64,000 nucleotides of DNA, from the NCBI RefSeq assembly GCF_020181595.1, contig NZ_CP084028.1:4144930-4208929 (forward strand), given 5' to 3'. Made by a program: the position numbers and the translations under genes. Shown here piece after piece: positions 37,305 to 47,331 of the stretch. Source of the DNA: [Mycobacterium] vasticus (lineage in GTDB: Bacteria > Actinomycetota > Actinomycetes > Mycobacteriales > Mycobacteriaceae). The notes beneath the pieces are model-generated. The model made no database searches and was not told the DNA's origin. It worked only from the letters and a program-made list of their open reading frames with translations. Position 1 is the first letter of the stretch. Each line of letters starts with the position of its first letter.

Positions 37305-38351
37305 GTGACCCCCCGCCTGCGCCCGGAGATCGCCGCACTGCCGGCCTACGTCGAGGGCAAGACGGTGCCGGGCTCGATCAAACTGGCCAGCAACGAGACC
37401 GTCGGAGCCCCGCTGCCCAGCGTGCTCAAGGCCGTCGAACAAGCCCTCACGGGTATCAACCGCTACCCGGACAACGGTTACGCCGCACTGCGGGCCCGAC
37501 TGGCCGAGCACGTCGGATTCGAGCCCCGGCACGTGGCCGCGGGCGCCGGGTCGGTGAGCCTTTGTCAGCAGCTCATCCAGATCAGCGCCGGGGCCGGCGA
37601 CGAGGTGGTGTTCGGCTGGCGCAGCTTCGAGATCTACCCGCTGCAGGTCCGCACCGCCGGCGCCGTCCCGGTACAGGTCCCGCTGCGGGCGCACACCTAT
37701 GACCTGGACGCCATGCTGGCCGCCATCACCGAACGCACCCGGCTGATCTTCGTGTGCAACCCGAACAATCCCACCTCCACCGTCGTGCACCCCGACGCGC
37801 TGGAGCGGTTCGTGGCCGCGGTGCCGTCGCACATCCTGGTCGCCATCGACGAGGCCTACGTGGAGTACATCCGCGACGGCATGGCGCCCGACAGCCTGGG
37901 GCTGGCGCGAAAATACCCGAATGTGGTTGTGCTGCGGACGTTTTCCAAGGCATACGGGCTGGCCGGGCTACGGCTGGGCTACGCCGTGGGCGACCCGGAG
38001 ATCATCACCGCACTGGGCAAGGTCTACGTGCCGTTCACGGTGTCCACCGCGGCGCAGGTCGCTGGGATCGCCTCGATGGACGCCGCCGACGAGCTGATGG
38101 CCCGCACCGACGCGGTGGTCGCCGAACGCGCCCGGGTCGCCGAGGCACTGGAAAAGGCCGGCTTCGAGCTGCCGGTGTCGCAGGCCAACTTCGTCTGGCT
38201 GCCGCTGGCTCAGCGCACCGCCGACTTTGTGGCTGCCGCGGCGCAGGCCCGGATCGTCGTCCGCCCGTACGGCGCCGACGGGGTCCGGGTGACCATCGGC
38301 GCGCCGGAGGAGAACGACGCGCTGTTACGGTTCGCTCAAGCCTGGATCTGA
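37305..38351 (+). CDS. hisC2: Histidinol-phosphate/aromatic aminotransferase HisC2
   Basis: This is a 348-residue PLP aminotransferase. It has IKLASNET near residue 21, NRYPDNGYAALR, CNPNNPTST near 150, DEAYVEY and the PLP lysine in RTFSKAYGLAGLRLG near 214. It matches M. tuberculosis Rv3772 (HisC2), which prefers aromatic amino acids or histidinol phosphate. GTG 37305 gives an N-terminus like that protein. It is followed after 11 bases by an SRPBCC gene with AGGAGGA ribosome site. Confidence 0.9.
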   Translation: MTPRLRPEIAALPAYVEGKTVPGSIKLASNETVGAPLPSVLKAVEQALTGINRYPDNGYAALRARLAEHVGFEPRHVAAGAGSVSLCQQLIQISAGAGDEVVFGWRSFEIYPLQVRTAGAVPVQVPLRAHTYDLDAMLAAITERTRLIFVCNPNNPTSTVVHPDALERFVAAVPSHILVAIDEAYVEYIRDGMAPDSLGLARKYPNVVVLRTFSKAYGLAGLRLGYAVGDPEIITALGKVYVPFTVSTAAQVAGIASMDAADELMARTDAVVAERARVAEALEKAGFELPVSQANFVWLPLAQRTADFVAAAAQARIVVRPYGADGVRVTIGAPEENDALLRFAQAWI

Positions 38352-38362
38352 GGAGGAACGCC

Positions 38363-38776
38363 ATGCACGCCACCGCCACCACCACCGTCGCGGCACCCGC
38401 TTCCCGGGTTTGGGAGGTGCTCTCCGACTACGAGGGCATGTCGAGCTGGGCACCCGGCCTCAAGATCACCGTCATCCAGCCCGGATCGCCGCAGCCCAAC
38501 GGGGTCGGCGCGCACCGGCGCATCCAGGCGGTGCCGGGGATGGCGCCGCTGGTCGAGGAGATCATCGCCTTCGAACCGGACCAGCGGCTGAGCTACCGGG
38601 GCGTCTCGGGCATCCCGTTCCGCAACTACATCGGCGACGTAGCCCTGCGGCCGTCGGGGACCGGCACCGAGATCAGCTACACCATCAGCGCTGACAACCG
38701 GCTGCCCGGCGTCGCCGCGGTGCTGGCGCACGGGCTGCTGTTCGGCCTCAAGCGCGCCGTCAACAAGGCCGGCTGA
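38363..38776 (+). CDS. SRPBCC (polyketide cyclase/START-like) family protein
   Basis: This 137-residue single-domain protein has the START-like pattern AAPASRVWEVLSDYEGMSSWAPG at the N-terminus and a long C-terminal helix. It forms a hydrophobic cavity for lipids or other ligands; the ligand is unknown. The ribosome site AGGAGGA is six bases upstream. The next gene begins 5 bases downstream. Confidence 0.82.
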   Translation: MHATATTTVAAPASRVWEVLSDYEGMSSWAPGLKITVIQPGSPQPNGVGAHRRIQAVPGMAPLVEEIIAFEPDQRLSYRGVSGIPFRNYIGDVALRPSGTGTEISYTISADNRLPGVAAVLAHGLLFGLKRAVNKAG

Positions 38777-38781
38777 GCCCG

Positions 38782-39249
38782 ATGAACGACGACCTGGCCC
38801 GCACGACGTTCACTGCCTTCAAGGAGCGCACCGGCACCATCGCCGACGCCGAACTCGACGAGTTCTGGGCGACGCTGCCGCCGGCCACCGTCGACGGCAT
38901 GCTCGGCGACTGGCGCGGCGGGGAGTTCGTCACCGGCCACAAGATGAACGGACTGCTGTCCAAGGCCCGCTGGTTCGGTAAGAGCTTCCGCTCGGTGACC
39001 GACGTTCAGCCGCTGGTCTGTCTGGACGACGACGGCAACAAGTTCTCCAACGTCAAGCTCGGCAAGGGCGAGGCCAGCCTGTGGGCCGAGGAGTTCCGCG
39101 GCGAGGTGGTGGCCACCATGGTTTATGACGGCCAGCCCACCCACGACCACTTCAAGCGCGTCGACGACGACGCCGTCATGGGCATCATGAACGGAAAAGG
39201 GGTACTGGATCAGGGTCGGTACTTCTACTTCTATCTGGAGCGGATCTGA
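38782..39249 (+). CDS. DUF4334/GXWXG domain protein
   Basis: This 155-residue protein has the GXWXG-type motif in LGDWRGGEF near residue 41 and the DUF4334 pattern (GKGEASLWAEEFRGEVVATMVYDGQPTHDHF). It probably binds a hydrophobic ligand with a lipocalin-like fold; no enzyme activity is known. Its last 65 bases overlap the end of the opposing terC gene. Confidence 0.78.
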   Translation: MNDDLARTTFTAFKERTGTIADAELDEFWATLPPATVDGMLGDWRGGEFVTGHKMNGLLSKARWFGKSFRSVTDVQPLVCLDDDGNKFSNVKLGKGEASLWAEEFRGEVVATMVYDGQPTHDHFKRVDDDAVMGIMNGKGVLDQGRYFYFYLERI

Positions 39250-40183
39250 CCGAAGGGCTGCTGCGCAGCGAGGCGACGACGGTGACCGCCAGTACGCCGA
39301 TGATCACCAGCAGTGAGGCCCCGGTGCCGATCTCGATGACGTGAATACCGTCTTCGTGCAGGGCGTGCAGGATCAGCTTCACCCCGATGAACCCCAGGAT
39401 CAGCGACAGGCCGTGGGAGAGATAGACCAGCCGGTCCAGCAGGCCGTCGATCAGGAAGTACAGCTGCCGCAGACCCAGCAGTGAGAACGCGGTGGCGGTG
39501 AACACGATGTAGGTGTCGCGGGTCAGGCCGAAGATCGCCGGGACCGAGTCGAGCGCGAACAGCACATCGGTGCCGGCGATGGCGGCGATCACCAGCAGCA
39601 TCGGCGTCATCACCTTTCGGCCCTGCACCGTGGTGAACAGCTTGTCGCCGTCGTAGTCATCGCTGGTGTGAATGACCTTGCGCACCAGCCGGATCACCGC
39701 ATTGTCGGCCTTGTCCGTCTGCTCGCCGCCCTCCGAGCGCAGCATGTTGGCGGCCGTCAGCAGCAGGATCAGCCCGAAGAAGTAGAAGACCCAGGCGAAG
39801 GTGTTGATCAGCGCGGCGCCGGCGAAGATGAAGCCGGTGCGGGCGATCAGCGCAAAGGCGATACCGAACAGCAGCACCTTCTGCTGATCGGCCGGTGGCA
39901 CCCGGAAACTCGCCATGATGACCAGGAACACGAACAGGTTGTCCACCGACAGTGCCTTCTCGGTGACATAGCCGGCGAAATACTCCGACCCGGGGCCCGA
40001 GCCGCCGAGCACGAACATGCCGACCCCGAACAGCACGGCCACCCCGATGTAGCCCGCCGACCAGACCGCGGCTTCGCGCAGGGTCGGCACATGCGCCTTG
40101 CGGACGTGGCAGAAGTAGTCGAACGCGACCAACCCGATCAGGCCGACGATCGTCAGCCCCCATACCCAACCGGCTACGTTCAT
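39185..40183 (-). CDS. TerC family integral membrane protein
   Basis: This 332-residue protein has about nine TM segments. It carries acidic membrane motifs LSVDNLFVFLVIM near residue 85 and GTDVLFALDSVPAIFGL near 208, the TerC/Alx hallmarks now linked to manganese export and metal loading of secreted proteins. An Arg/Ser/Asp-rich C-terminal tail follows. ATG 40183 gives the normal family length. Confidence 0.88.
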   Translation of the reverse strand: MNVAGWVWGLTIVGLIGLVAFDYFCHVRKAHVPTLREAAVWSAGYIGVAVLFGVGMFVLGGSGPGSEYFAGYVTEKALSVDNLFVFLVIMASFRVPPADQQKVLLFGIAFALIARTGFIFAGAALINTFAWVFYFFGLILLLTAANMLRSEGGEQTDKADNAVIRLVRKVIHTSDDYDGDKLFTTVQGRKVMTPMLLVIAAIAGTDVLFALDSVPAIFGLTRDTYIVFTATAFSLLGLRQLYFLIDGLLDRLVYLSHGLSLILGFIGVKLILHALHEDGIHVIEIGTGASLLVIIGVLAVTVVASLRSSPSVRSAPDRSRSTDPDPVPLFRS

Positions 40184-40238
40184 GTCCCACCAGGCTAGGC
40201 GGCGGGGACGACGCCCGGCTGAAGTGCAGGTTGCGCGG

Positions 40239-40814
40239 CTATGACCGTCCGGTGAATGCGATCAGCCGGTCCAGGGCGGGCGCGGAGTCGGCGACCTCGA
40301 CGGGCGGGTCGAACCCGGCTGTCGCCCGGCCCGCCGGGGTGAGGATCTGCTGTGTCCGGTCCAGCACGTACTGGGCCAGCGGTTCCGGTGCCTCCAGGGT
40401 GCGGCCCGTCGCGGTCGCGTAATCCCAGGCGTGCACCAGGAACTCCAGCGCCAGAATGCCCACGGCCGCCTTGGCCGGCAGTTCGTTGGGGCCGAACGCG
40501 ATGGTGCCGTCCAGGCCGCGGGCCTGCCAGGCGTCCAGGGCGGGCCGGGCAGCGGCCCTGACCTGGCCGGCGGGTGTGTCCGCGGTGTCACGTTCGGGAA
40601 GCTCGGCACCCGCCGCGCCACCGAGGACGGTGATGGAGTTCATCAGGTGGTCGGTCAGCTGCGCGACGTCGAACTGCGAGCACGGTGTCGGATTGGACAG
40701 GTCGTCGCCGGTGACGCCGCGTAACACCTGTTCCAACACCGCCAGGCCGGCTTCGGCGGCGGCGAGTTCGTCGGTTGGCGGGTTTTCGGAGCCGGGTCGC
40801 AGGTCGGGGGCCAT
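40239..40814 (-). CDS. TIGR03086 family metal-binding protein (DinB/maleylpyruvate isomerase-like)
   Basis: This 191-residue helical bundle has TPCSQFDVAQLTDHLMNS near residue 43 and EFLVHAWDYA near 126, the His/Asp metal pattern of mycothiol-dependent DinB-like enzymes. The exact reaction is unknown. It is divergent from echA21, with 23 bases between starts. Confidence 0.82.
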   Translation of the reverse strand: MAPDLRPGSENPPTDELAAAEAGLAVLEQVLRGVTGDDLSNPTPCSQFDVAQLTDHLMNSITVLGGAAGAELPERDTADTPAGQVRAAARPALDAWQARGLDGTIAFGPNELPAKAAVGILALEFLVHAWDYATATGRTLEAPEPLAQYVLDRTQQILTPAGRATAGFDPPVEVADSAPALDRLIAFTGRS

Positions 40815-40837
40815 GACCCCAGGCTACGGTTTCACCT

Positions 40838-41662
40838 ATGACCGCGACCTATGAATCCGTCACCATCGAGATCAAAGACCACGTCGCCCAGGTCACCCTG
40901 ATCGGGCCCGGCAAGGGCAACGCGATGGGCCCGGCGTTCTGGTCGGAGCTGCCGGAGGTGTTCGCCGCGCTGGACGCCGACCGCGACGTGCGCGCGATCG
41001 TGCTGACCGGCTCCGGCCGCAATTTCAGCTACGGGCTGGACGTGGCCGCGATGGGCGGCACCATGGCCCCGGTGCTGGCCGAAGGCGCGCAGGCCCGACC
41101 GCGTTCGGAGTTCCACGCCGAGATCCTGCGGATGCAGAAGGCCACCAACGCCGTCGCCGACTGCCGCACCCCCACCATCGCGGCGATTCACGGCTGGTGC
41201 ATCGGCGGCGGGGTGGACCTGATCGCGGCGGTCGACATCCGCTACGCCTCTGCCGATGCCAAGTTCAGCGTGCGTGAGGTCAAGCTGGCCATCGTCGCCG
41301 ACATGGGCAGCCTGGCCCGGTTGCCGATGATCCTGTCCGACGGGCACCTGCGTGAGCTGGCGCTGACCGGCCGCGACATCGACGCCGCCCGCGCCGAGAA
41401 GATCAGCCTGGTCAACGACGTCTTCGACGACGCCGAGGCCTGCCTGGCCGCCGCGCACGCCACCGCCGCCGAGATCGCGGCCAACCCGCCGCTGACCGTC
41501 GAGGGCGTCAAGGACGTGCTGGATCAGCAGCGCATCGATGCGGTGTCGGCCAGCCTGCGCTACGTCGCCACCTGGAACGCGGCGTTCCTGGCGTCGAAGG
41601 ACCTCGGCGAGGGCATTGCGGCGATGTTCGCCAAGCGCAAGCCCGAGTTCACCGGCGAATGA
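40838..41662 (+). CDS. echA21: Enoyl-CoA hydratase/isomerase EchA21
   Basis: This 274-residue crotonase-fold protein has oxyanion-hole motifs GSGRNFSYGLDVAAMGG near residue 63 and HGWCIGGGVDLIAA near 114, and the C-terminal KRKPEFTGE. It is very like M. tuberculosis EchA21 (Rv3774). It probably isomerises dienoyl-CoA or hydrates enoyl-CoA in beta-oxidation. Its stop overlaps the SMR gene start (ATGA), beginning a four-gene coupled operon. Confidence 0.9.
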   Translation: MTATYESVTIEIKDHVAQVTLIGPGKGNAMGPAFWSELPEVFAALDADRDVRAIVLTGSGRNFSYGLDVAAMGGTMAPVLAEGAQARPRSEFHAEILRMQKATNAVADCRTPTIAAIHGWCIGGGVDLIAAVDIRYASADAKFSVREVKLAIVADMGSLARLPMILSDGHLRELALTGRDIDAARAEKISLVNDVFDDAEACLAAAHATAAEIAANPPLTVEGVKDVLDQQRIDAVSASLRYVATWNAAFLASKDLGEGIAAMFAKRKPEFTGE

Positions 41663-41991
41663 CCCTGCTGACCTGGGCTTTGCTGGCCGGGGCGATCGGC
41701 TCGGAGGTGGCGGCGACGCTGTCGCTGCGCGCCTCCGACGGGTTCGCCCGGTTGGGGTGGCTGGCTCCGATCGTGATCGGCTACGCGGTGTCGTTCGCCC
41801 TGCTGGCGTTGGTGCTCAAGCGCGGCATGCCGGTCGGGGTGGCCTACGGCGTCTGGTCGGGGGTCGGGGTGGCCCTGACCGCGGTGCTGGCCCGGTTCCT
41901 GTTCGACGATCCGTTCACGCCGATGATGGCCGGCGGGGTGGTGCTGATCGGGGCCGGAGTGTACCTGATGGAGATCGGGGCGCACGCGTGA
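41659..41991 (+). CDS. Small multidrug resistance (SMR) family transporter
   Basis: This 110-residue protein has four TM segments. The membrane-embedded glutamate of SMR proteins is Glu16 (AIGSEVAATLSLR), and YGVWSGVGVALTA near residue 62 matches EmrE-like proteins. It exports small cations by proton exchange. It overlaps both neighbours by four bases. Confidence 0.87.
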   Translation: MTLLTWALLAGAIGSEVAATLSLRASDGFARLGWLAPIVIGYAVSFALLALVLKRGMPVGVAYGVWSGVGVALTAVLARFLFDDPFTPMMAGGVVLIGAGVYLMEIGAHA

Positions 41992-42854
41992 GCGAGCCGT
42001 CTTTCCCGCAACCTACCCTGGCCGACCTGGTCGCCACCCTGGACGTCGAGCAGACCGACGAGCACCACTTCGTAGCCACCCAGCTGGACAATCCGCACCA
42101 CCACATCGTCGGCGGGCACATCGCGGGCCAGGCGCTGATGGCGGCCAGCCGCACCGCCCCGGACCGGGTGCCGCACAGCATGCACGCCTACTACCTGCGG
42201 GCCGGGGACGCCAGCCGCACGGTCGATCTGCAGGTGGAGGTGGCCCGCGACGGGGGCACACTGTCGACGCGGCAGGTCACCGCCCGCCAGGACGGCCATA
42301 TCCTGCTGGAGATGCTGTCGTCGTTCACCACGGCCGTCGAGGCACCCGAGCACCAGCTGCCGATGCCCGATGTGCCCGACCCGGATTCGGTGCAGCCGGT
42401 CCAAGCTCAGCTCGCTGCCTACGCCGACGAGCTGGGCGGCTACTGGGTTCAGCCGCACCCGTTCGACCAGCGCTACATCGACCCGCCGCCGCGGGCGGCC
42501 CTGGAGCTCGGCGAGCCGTCACCGCGAATCCGCTTGTGGTGGAAGCCCTGTGAGGCGGTTCCGGTTGACGCCGCGCTGCACAGCGCCCTGCTGACCTACC
42601 TGACCGGTACCAAGATGGTCGAGACGGCGGTGGCCATGCGGGGGGCCACGCAGGCCAGCGCGTTCAACGCGCTGATCGACCATGCGCTGTGGTTTCAGCG
42701 GCCGGTGGATCTGTCGGATTGGGTGCTGTCCGACCAGGTCTCACCCAGCGGCGTCGCCGGGCGCGGCCTGGGGAGCGCCACGATGTACAACCGGGCGGGG
42801 CAGCTGGTGTGCGTCGCCACCCAGGAACTTTATTTCGGGCGGGGACGAGGATGA
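41988..42854 (+). CDS. Acyl-CoA thioesterase II (TesB-like)
   Basis: This 288-residue double hotdog protein has HHIVGGHIAGQALMAASRT near residue 37, SMHAYYLRAGD, and in the second half the Asp-containing ALIDHALWFQ near 226. It hydrolyses acyl-CoA to free acid. GTG start overlaps the SMR stop; the stop overlaps lipE (ATGA). Coupling to echA21 suggests a fatty acid or sterol catabolic unit. Confidence 0.88.
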   Translation: MSEPSFPQPTLADLVATLDVEQTDEHHFVATQLDNPHHHIVGGHIAGQALMAASRTAPDRVPHSMHAYYLRAGDASRTVDLQVEVARDGGTLSTRQVTARQDGHILLEMLSSFTTAVEAPEHQLPMPDVPDPDSVQPVQAQLAAYADELGGYWVQPHPFDQRYIDPPPRAALELGEPSPRIRLWWKPCEAVPVDAALHSALLTYLTGTKMVETAVAMRGATQASAFNALIDHALWFQRPVDLSDWVLSDQVSPSGVAGRGLGSATMYNRAGQLVCVATQELYFGRGRG

Positions 42855-44104
42855 TTCCGGAGATCTTGACTCCCGACGGCCGGATTCGGCTTCCGGAAGA
42901 TCTGGACGCGGTGACAACGGTCGGCCCGGAAGAAGCCGCGGAGTTCGATCCCGCTGCGGTGGAACGGATCTGGCAGGCGGTGCGGCACTGGTATTCGGCC
43001 GGCATGCACCCGGCGATCCAGTTGTGCCTGCGCCATAACGGCCGGGTGGTCCTCAACCGCGCGATCGGGCACGCCTGGGGCAACGCCCCCTCCGACACCG
43101 CCGACGCCGAGAAGATCCCCGTCACCACCGAGACTCCGTTCTGCGCGTATTCGGCGGCCAAAGCGATCAGCTCGACCGTGGTGCACCGGCTCGCCGAGCA
43201 GGGTCATTTCTCGCTGGACGATCGGGTGACCGATTACCTTCCCGATTACGGCCGTAACGGCAAGGCGCGCACCACGATCCGTCAGGTGATCACGCACAGC
43301 GCCGGGGTGCCGTTCGCCACCGGGCCGCGCCCGGACGTGCAGCGTGTCGACGACAGCGCCTACACCCGTGAGCAGTTGGCCAACCTGCGGGCCATCTACC
43401 CGCCGGGGTGGGCGCACATGTATCACGCGCTGACCTGGGGGCCACTGGTCCGCGAGATCGTCTCGGCGGCCACCGGCCGCAACATCCGCGACATCCTGGC
43501 CACCGAGATCCTGCAGCCGCTGGGCTTCCGGTGGACGAATTTCGGTGTGGCGCAAGATGATGTGCCACTGGTGGCGCCCAGCCACGCCACCGGGCGCCCG
43601 CTGCCCGGGCCGATAGCCGCGGTGTTCCGCAAGGCTATCGGCGGGACCATGCACCAGATCATCCCGTTCACCAACACACCGCTGTATCTGACCAGCGTCA
43701 TCCCGTCGTCCAACACCGTCTCGACGGCGTTCGAGCTGTCCCGTTTCGCCGAGATCTGGCGACGCGGAGGCGAACTCGACGGCGTGCGGGTGGTCTCACC
43801 GGAGACCATGGCCGCCGCGACGGCCCAGTGCCGCAGGCTGCGCCCGGATGTGGCGACCGGGCTGGTTCCGCTGCGCTGGGGAACCGGATTCATGCTGGGC
43901 TCCAACCGATTCGGCCCGTTCGGCCGGGGCGCGCCTGACGCGTTCGGGCACATGGGCCTGGTCAACGTCGCGATCTGGGCGGACCCGGCGCGCGGACTGT
44001 CCGCCGGGCTGATCTCCAGCGGCAAGCCGGGCAGTGACCCGGAGGCCAAGCGCTACACCGCGTTGATGGACCGGATCGCGGCCGAGATCCCCACTACCCG
44101 TTGA
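42851..44104 (+). CDS. lipE: Serine hydrolase/esterase of the beta-lactamase fold (LipE-like)
   Basis: This 417-residue protein has the catalytic Ser101-x-x-Lys104 in YSAAK, a Tyr region in YHALTWGP near 192, and a C-terminal HMG-like motif GHMGLVNVAIW near 365. It matches M. tuberculosis LipE (Rv3775), a class C beta-lactamase-like esterase. ATG 42851 overlaps the thioesterase stop. The stop codon lies inside a large hairpin. Confidence 0.88.
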   Translation: MIPEILTPDGRIRLPEDLDAVTTVGPEEAAEFDPAAVERIWQAVRHWYSAGMHPAIQLCLRHNGRVVLNRAIGHAWGNAPSDTADAEKIPVTTETPFCAYSAAKAISSTVVHRLAEQGHFSLDDRVTDYLPDYGRNGKARTTIRQVITHSAGVPFATGPRPDVQRVDDSAYTREQLANLRAIYPPGWAHMYHALTWGPLVREIVSAATGRNIRDILATEILQPLGFRWTNFGVAQDDVPLVAPSHATGRPLPGPIAAVFRKAIGGTMHQIIPFTNTPLYLTSVIPSSNTVSTAFELSRFAEIWRRGGELDGVRVVSPETMAAATAQCRRLRPDVATGLVPLRWGTGFMLGSNRFGPFGRGAPDAFGHMGLVNVAIWADPARGLSAGLISSGKPGSDPEAKRYTALMDRIAAEIPTTR

Positions 44105-44147
44105 TGCGATGAAGGGGCGGGGCCTCCGCTCCTTCATCGCATCAACG
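44099..44147. terminator. Strong bidirectional hairpin
   Basis: Perfect 17-base arms (44099-44115 and 44131-44147) continue inward to a ~22-bp stem with loop GGCCT. It starts at the lipE stop and ends nine bases before the PGRS stop on the other strand, so it can end both. Confidence 0.75.
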
Positions 44148-44155
44148 AGGTGAGG

Positions 44156-47100
44156 TCAGCCGGGCGTGCCGGGGTTGCCGCTGGCGCCGGTGTTGCCGTC
44201 AGCGCCCGGGTCACCGTCCGGAGCACCACCGGTGCCTCCGGTGCCACCACTGCCGCCTAGGCCCGCATCACCGGCCGCGCCACCAGTGCCGGCGCCGGTC
44301 GGCGTTCCGCCGTTGCCGCCGTCACCGCCCTTGCCGCCGTTCGGGCCGGCGCCGCCGGCACCCGCGGCACCTTGGGTGCCGCTGGTGCTGGTTCCGGCGA
44401 TACCACCGGTGCCACCACTGCCGCTGGCGCCACCGGAGCCACCGTCGCCGCCGGCCAGCCCGTTGCCCGCCGAGTCGACGCCGCCGTTGCCGCCCGCTCC
44501 GCCGGCCCCGCCCACGCCACCGGCGCCGCCGGTGCCGCCGGCCCCGCTGGTACCTCCCCTGGATGTGCCACCGGTGCCACCGGTGCCGCCGTGACCACCG
44601 GTCCCGCCGTTGGTGCCATCGCCGCCGGCCCCGCCGGCCGGGCTGGCTCCAGCCGTTCCGGCTGTGCCGGCCCCGCCCTTGCCGCCCGCGCCGCCGGTGC
44701 CGCCGGCGCCATCGGTTCCGGCATTGCCGGCGGTCCCGTTGGTGCCACTGGTGCTCACACCGCCGGCGCCCGCCGTGCCGTTCGCGAGACCGCCGGCCCC
44801 GCCGGCACCGCCCTTACCGCCGTCAAGGCCGTTGCCGGCCGAGTCGACACCGCCGACGCCGCCGGCGCCACCGACACCGCCGGTACCGCCATTTCCGGCG
44901 TTGCCACCGTTACCGCCGTTGCCGGAGACGGCCGTGCCGCCGGCACCACCGCTGCCACCGTTTCCGCCGACCCCGCCGTCCCAGCCGTCGCCGCCGGCGG
45001 CGGACGGGTGCGGGATTCCCTTGTGCCCAGGCGCACCGTTGCCGCCGACACCGGCATTGCCACCGCTACCGCCGTTGCCGGTACCGGTCGCCGCACCGCC
45101 GACTCCGCCGTTACCCGCGTCGCCGCCGTTCAGGCCGACACCGCCGTTGCCGCCGGTGCCGGCGTTACCACCGTTGACCGCACCGGCACCGCTGCCGCCG
45201 TTGCCGCCGTTGCCGCCGTGACCGCCCGGTCCGGGCTCACCGCTGCCGTTGTTGGAGATCGCACTGAGGCCGCCTACACCGCCGGTGCCGCCGGTGCCCG
45301 CGTGGCTGACGCCGAACGGGTTCCCGGCGACCGAAACACCGCCGCTGTTACCACCGTTGCCGCCGTTGCCGCCGTCACCACCGGACAACAGGCCGGGTGT
45401 GCCGGAGCCACCGTTACCGCCGTTGCCGCCGGACGCGGTTCCGTTGCCGCCGTTGCCGCCGTTGCCGGCGTCCCCGGCGTGGCCACCACCACCGGTGAGC
45501 GCAGCCGGGGCCGTGCCAGCGTTCCCGCCGTTGCCGCCGTTCCCGCCGGTGCTGGCAACGTTGGCGCCGGTGGCGCCGTCGGCGCCGTCACCGGCGGCAC
45601 CGCCGTTACCACTGGTACCGGACGTGCCGCCGCCTCCGCCGCCGCCGTTGCCGCCGTTGCCGCCCCTGCTGAAGATGGTGCCGGTGCCGGACTTCCATCC
45701 GCTGCTCTGCGCACCGTCGGCGCCATTGCCGCCGTCACCGCCGACGCCGTGGTTGCCCGCGGTCACGGCGCCGCCGCCACCACCACCGCCACCGTTGCCG
45801 CCGACGTAGGTACCGGTGCCGGCCGCACCACCGTCACCGCCGGCACCGCCGACGCTGCTGGCGGTCGATCCGCCGCCACCGCCGACGCCGCCGTTGCCTC
45901 CGGTGGTTTGGACGGTGTTGTCGTCGGTGGCGGCGTTACCACCGGCACCGCCGCGGCCGCCCGCGCCGCCCGCGCCGTCGACGGCGTTGCCGCCGATACC
46001 GCCGTTGCCGCCGTTGCCGCCCTTGACCGCACCCGAGCCGCCGTCGCCGCCGTCGGTGCCGGCCCCACCGACGTTGTCGCCCGCCGAGGCGCCACCGCGT
46101 CCACCGGCCCCGCCGTTGCCGCCGGTCAAACCGTCACCGCCGTTGCCGGCAGCACCACCGGCACCGCCCGTGTCGCCGGTCCCACCGCTGCCGCCGCGGC
46201 CACCGACACCGCCGTTGCCGAGGTATTTGCCGGATTCCAGGTCCTTATAGGCGTTGCCGCCGTCGGAAGCGGCACCGCCGGTGGCGCCGTTGCCACCCTG
46301 GCCGGCCTGCCCGTAGGAGCCGTCGAACTTCGCTCCGCCCGCACCGCCGTTACCAGCGGTACCGCCGTTACCACCGGCCGCGCCGTTCAGGTGCGCTGCG
46401 ACGCCGTCACTGACGCCGTTGGCTGCGGCACCGGCGTTCCCGGCGGTACCACCGCTGCCGCCGGCGCCGCCATTACCGAAGAGGTAGCCGCTTCTACCGC
46501 CGGAACCACCGGAACCACCGTTGCCGCCGTCTCCGCCTTTGCCGGTGTCACCGTCGGCGAAGGTGCCACTTGCTCCGTTGGTGCCTTTACCGCCGACCCC
46601 GCCGTTGCCGCCGTTGCCGAAGAACCAGCCGACGGCGTCGCCACCGAGACCGCCGGAACCACCGGATGCGCCGTCGCCGACTCCGTCACCGCCGGCGCCG
46701 CCACTGCCACCGATGCCCATGTACGAGCCTCCGGAACCACCGTCACCGCCGGCGCTGCCCTCGAAGCCGTCGCCGCCGGCACCACCGTTGCCGAACCATC
46801 CGGCGGTACCGCCGTCACCACCGTCGAGGTCCGCATCATTGCTGTCCCAGCCGGCGCCGCCGTCGCCGAACCACAGTCCGGCGTCGCCGCCGTCGGGGTT
46901 GTCGGCCGTGCCGGCCACACCATCACCGATCAGGTACATGCCGGAACTCTCGTTGATCCAGCCGTTGACCAGCTCACCGAAATCGCTGTTGATCCAGGCC
47001 TCCACCCCGAAGTGCACCGGCTGGTAGAACCACTGGTCGATGATGGTGCTCATGTCGAACAGGCCGGCTTCCGCGGCCGACGGCGCGGGGTCGAACCAGT

Positions 47101-47272
47101 CCCACCCGATATCCAGTCCATCTGCCTGCGCCGACGGCGGGGCCGCCAGGGGCGCCATCCCGAACGCCAGGAACGCACCGGCCGCTCCACCGGCTCCGAT
47201 CATCCGCTGCCGGCGCGACCGGCCGGACTCCTGCTGACCGCGGCGCCGGCTGCTGCTGTGACGACGACTCAT
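44156..47272 (-). CDS. Large PGRS repeat protein without PE domain (1038 aa)
   Basis: This 1038-residue protein starts with an Arg-rich N-terminus ([20 protein letters not shown]), a signal-peptide-like hydrophobic stretch ending in AQADG near residue 52, and a ~75-residue domain with [20 protein letters not shown]. From about residue 125 to the end it is GGxGG repeats. The segment YLIGDG...GLWFGDGG is shared with the 575-residue PGRS protein. The twin-arginine-like basic patch could also mean Tat export. It lies 59 bases after the GjpA gene, with AAAGGTG as ribosome site, so both may be cotranscribed. Confidence 0.85.
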   Translation of the reverse strand: MSRRHSSSRRRGQQESGRSRRQRMIGAGGAAGAFLAFGMAPLAAPPSAQADGLDIGWDWFDPAPSAAEAGLFDMSTIIDQWFYQPVHFGVEAWINSDFGELVNGWINESSGMYLIGDGVAGTADNPDGGDAGLWFGDGGAGWDSNDADLDGGDGGTAGWFGNGGAGGDGFEGSAGGDGGSGGSYMGIGGSGGAGGDGVGDGASGGSGGLGGDAVGWFFGNGGNGGVGGKGTNGASGTFADGDTGKGGDGGNGGSGGSGGRSGYLFGNGGAGGSGGTAGNAGAAANGVSDGVAAHLNGAAGGNGGTAGNGGAGGAKFDGSYGQAGQGGNGATGGAASDGGNAYKDLESGKYLGNGGVGGRGGSGGTGDTGGAGGAAGNGGDGLTGGNGGAGGRGGASAGDNVGGAGTDGGDGGSGAVKGGNGGNGGIGGNAVDGAGGAGGRGGAGGNAATDDNTVQTTGGNGGVGGGGGSTASSVGGAGGDGGAAGTGTYVGGNGGGGGGGGAVTAGNHGVGGDGGNGADGAQSSGWKSGTGTIFSRGGNGGNGGGGGGGTSGTSGNGGAAGDGADGATGANVASTGGNGGNGGNAGTAPAALTGGGGHAGDAGNGGNGGNGTASGGNGGNGGSGTPGLLSGGDGGNGGNGGNSGGVSVAGNPFGVSHAGTGGTGGVGGLSAISNNGSGEPGPGGHGGNGGNGGSGAGAVNGGNAGTGGNGGVGLNGGDAGNGGVGGAATGTGNGGSGGNAGVGGNGAPGHKGIPHPSAAGGDGWDGGVGGNGGSGGAGGTAVSGNGGNGGNAGNGGTGGVGGAGGVGGVDSAGNGLDGGKGGAGGAGGLANGTAGAGGVSTSGTNGTAGNAGTDGAGGTGGAGGKGGAGTAGTAGASPAGGAGGDGTNGGTGGHGGTGGTGGTSRGGTSGAGGTGGAGGVGGAGGAGGNGGVDSAGNGLAGGDGGSGGASGSGGTGGIAGTSTSGTQGAAGAGGAGPNGGKGGDGGNGGTPTGAGTGGAAGDAGLGGSGGTGGTGGAPDGDPGADGNTGASGNPGTPG

Positions 47273-47331
47273 TGAGGAACACCTTTCAAGAAGTTAAAAG
47301 CCATGGGGTGGTAGAGGTTTGAGTGGACGAG

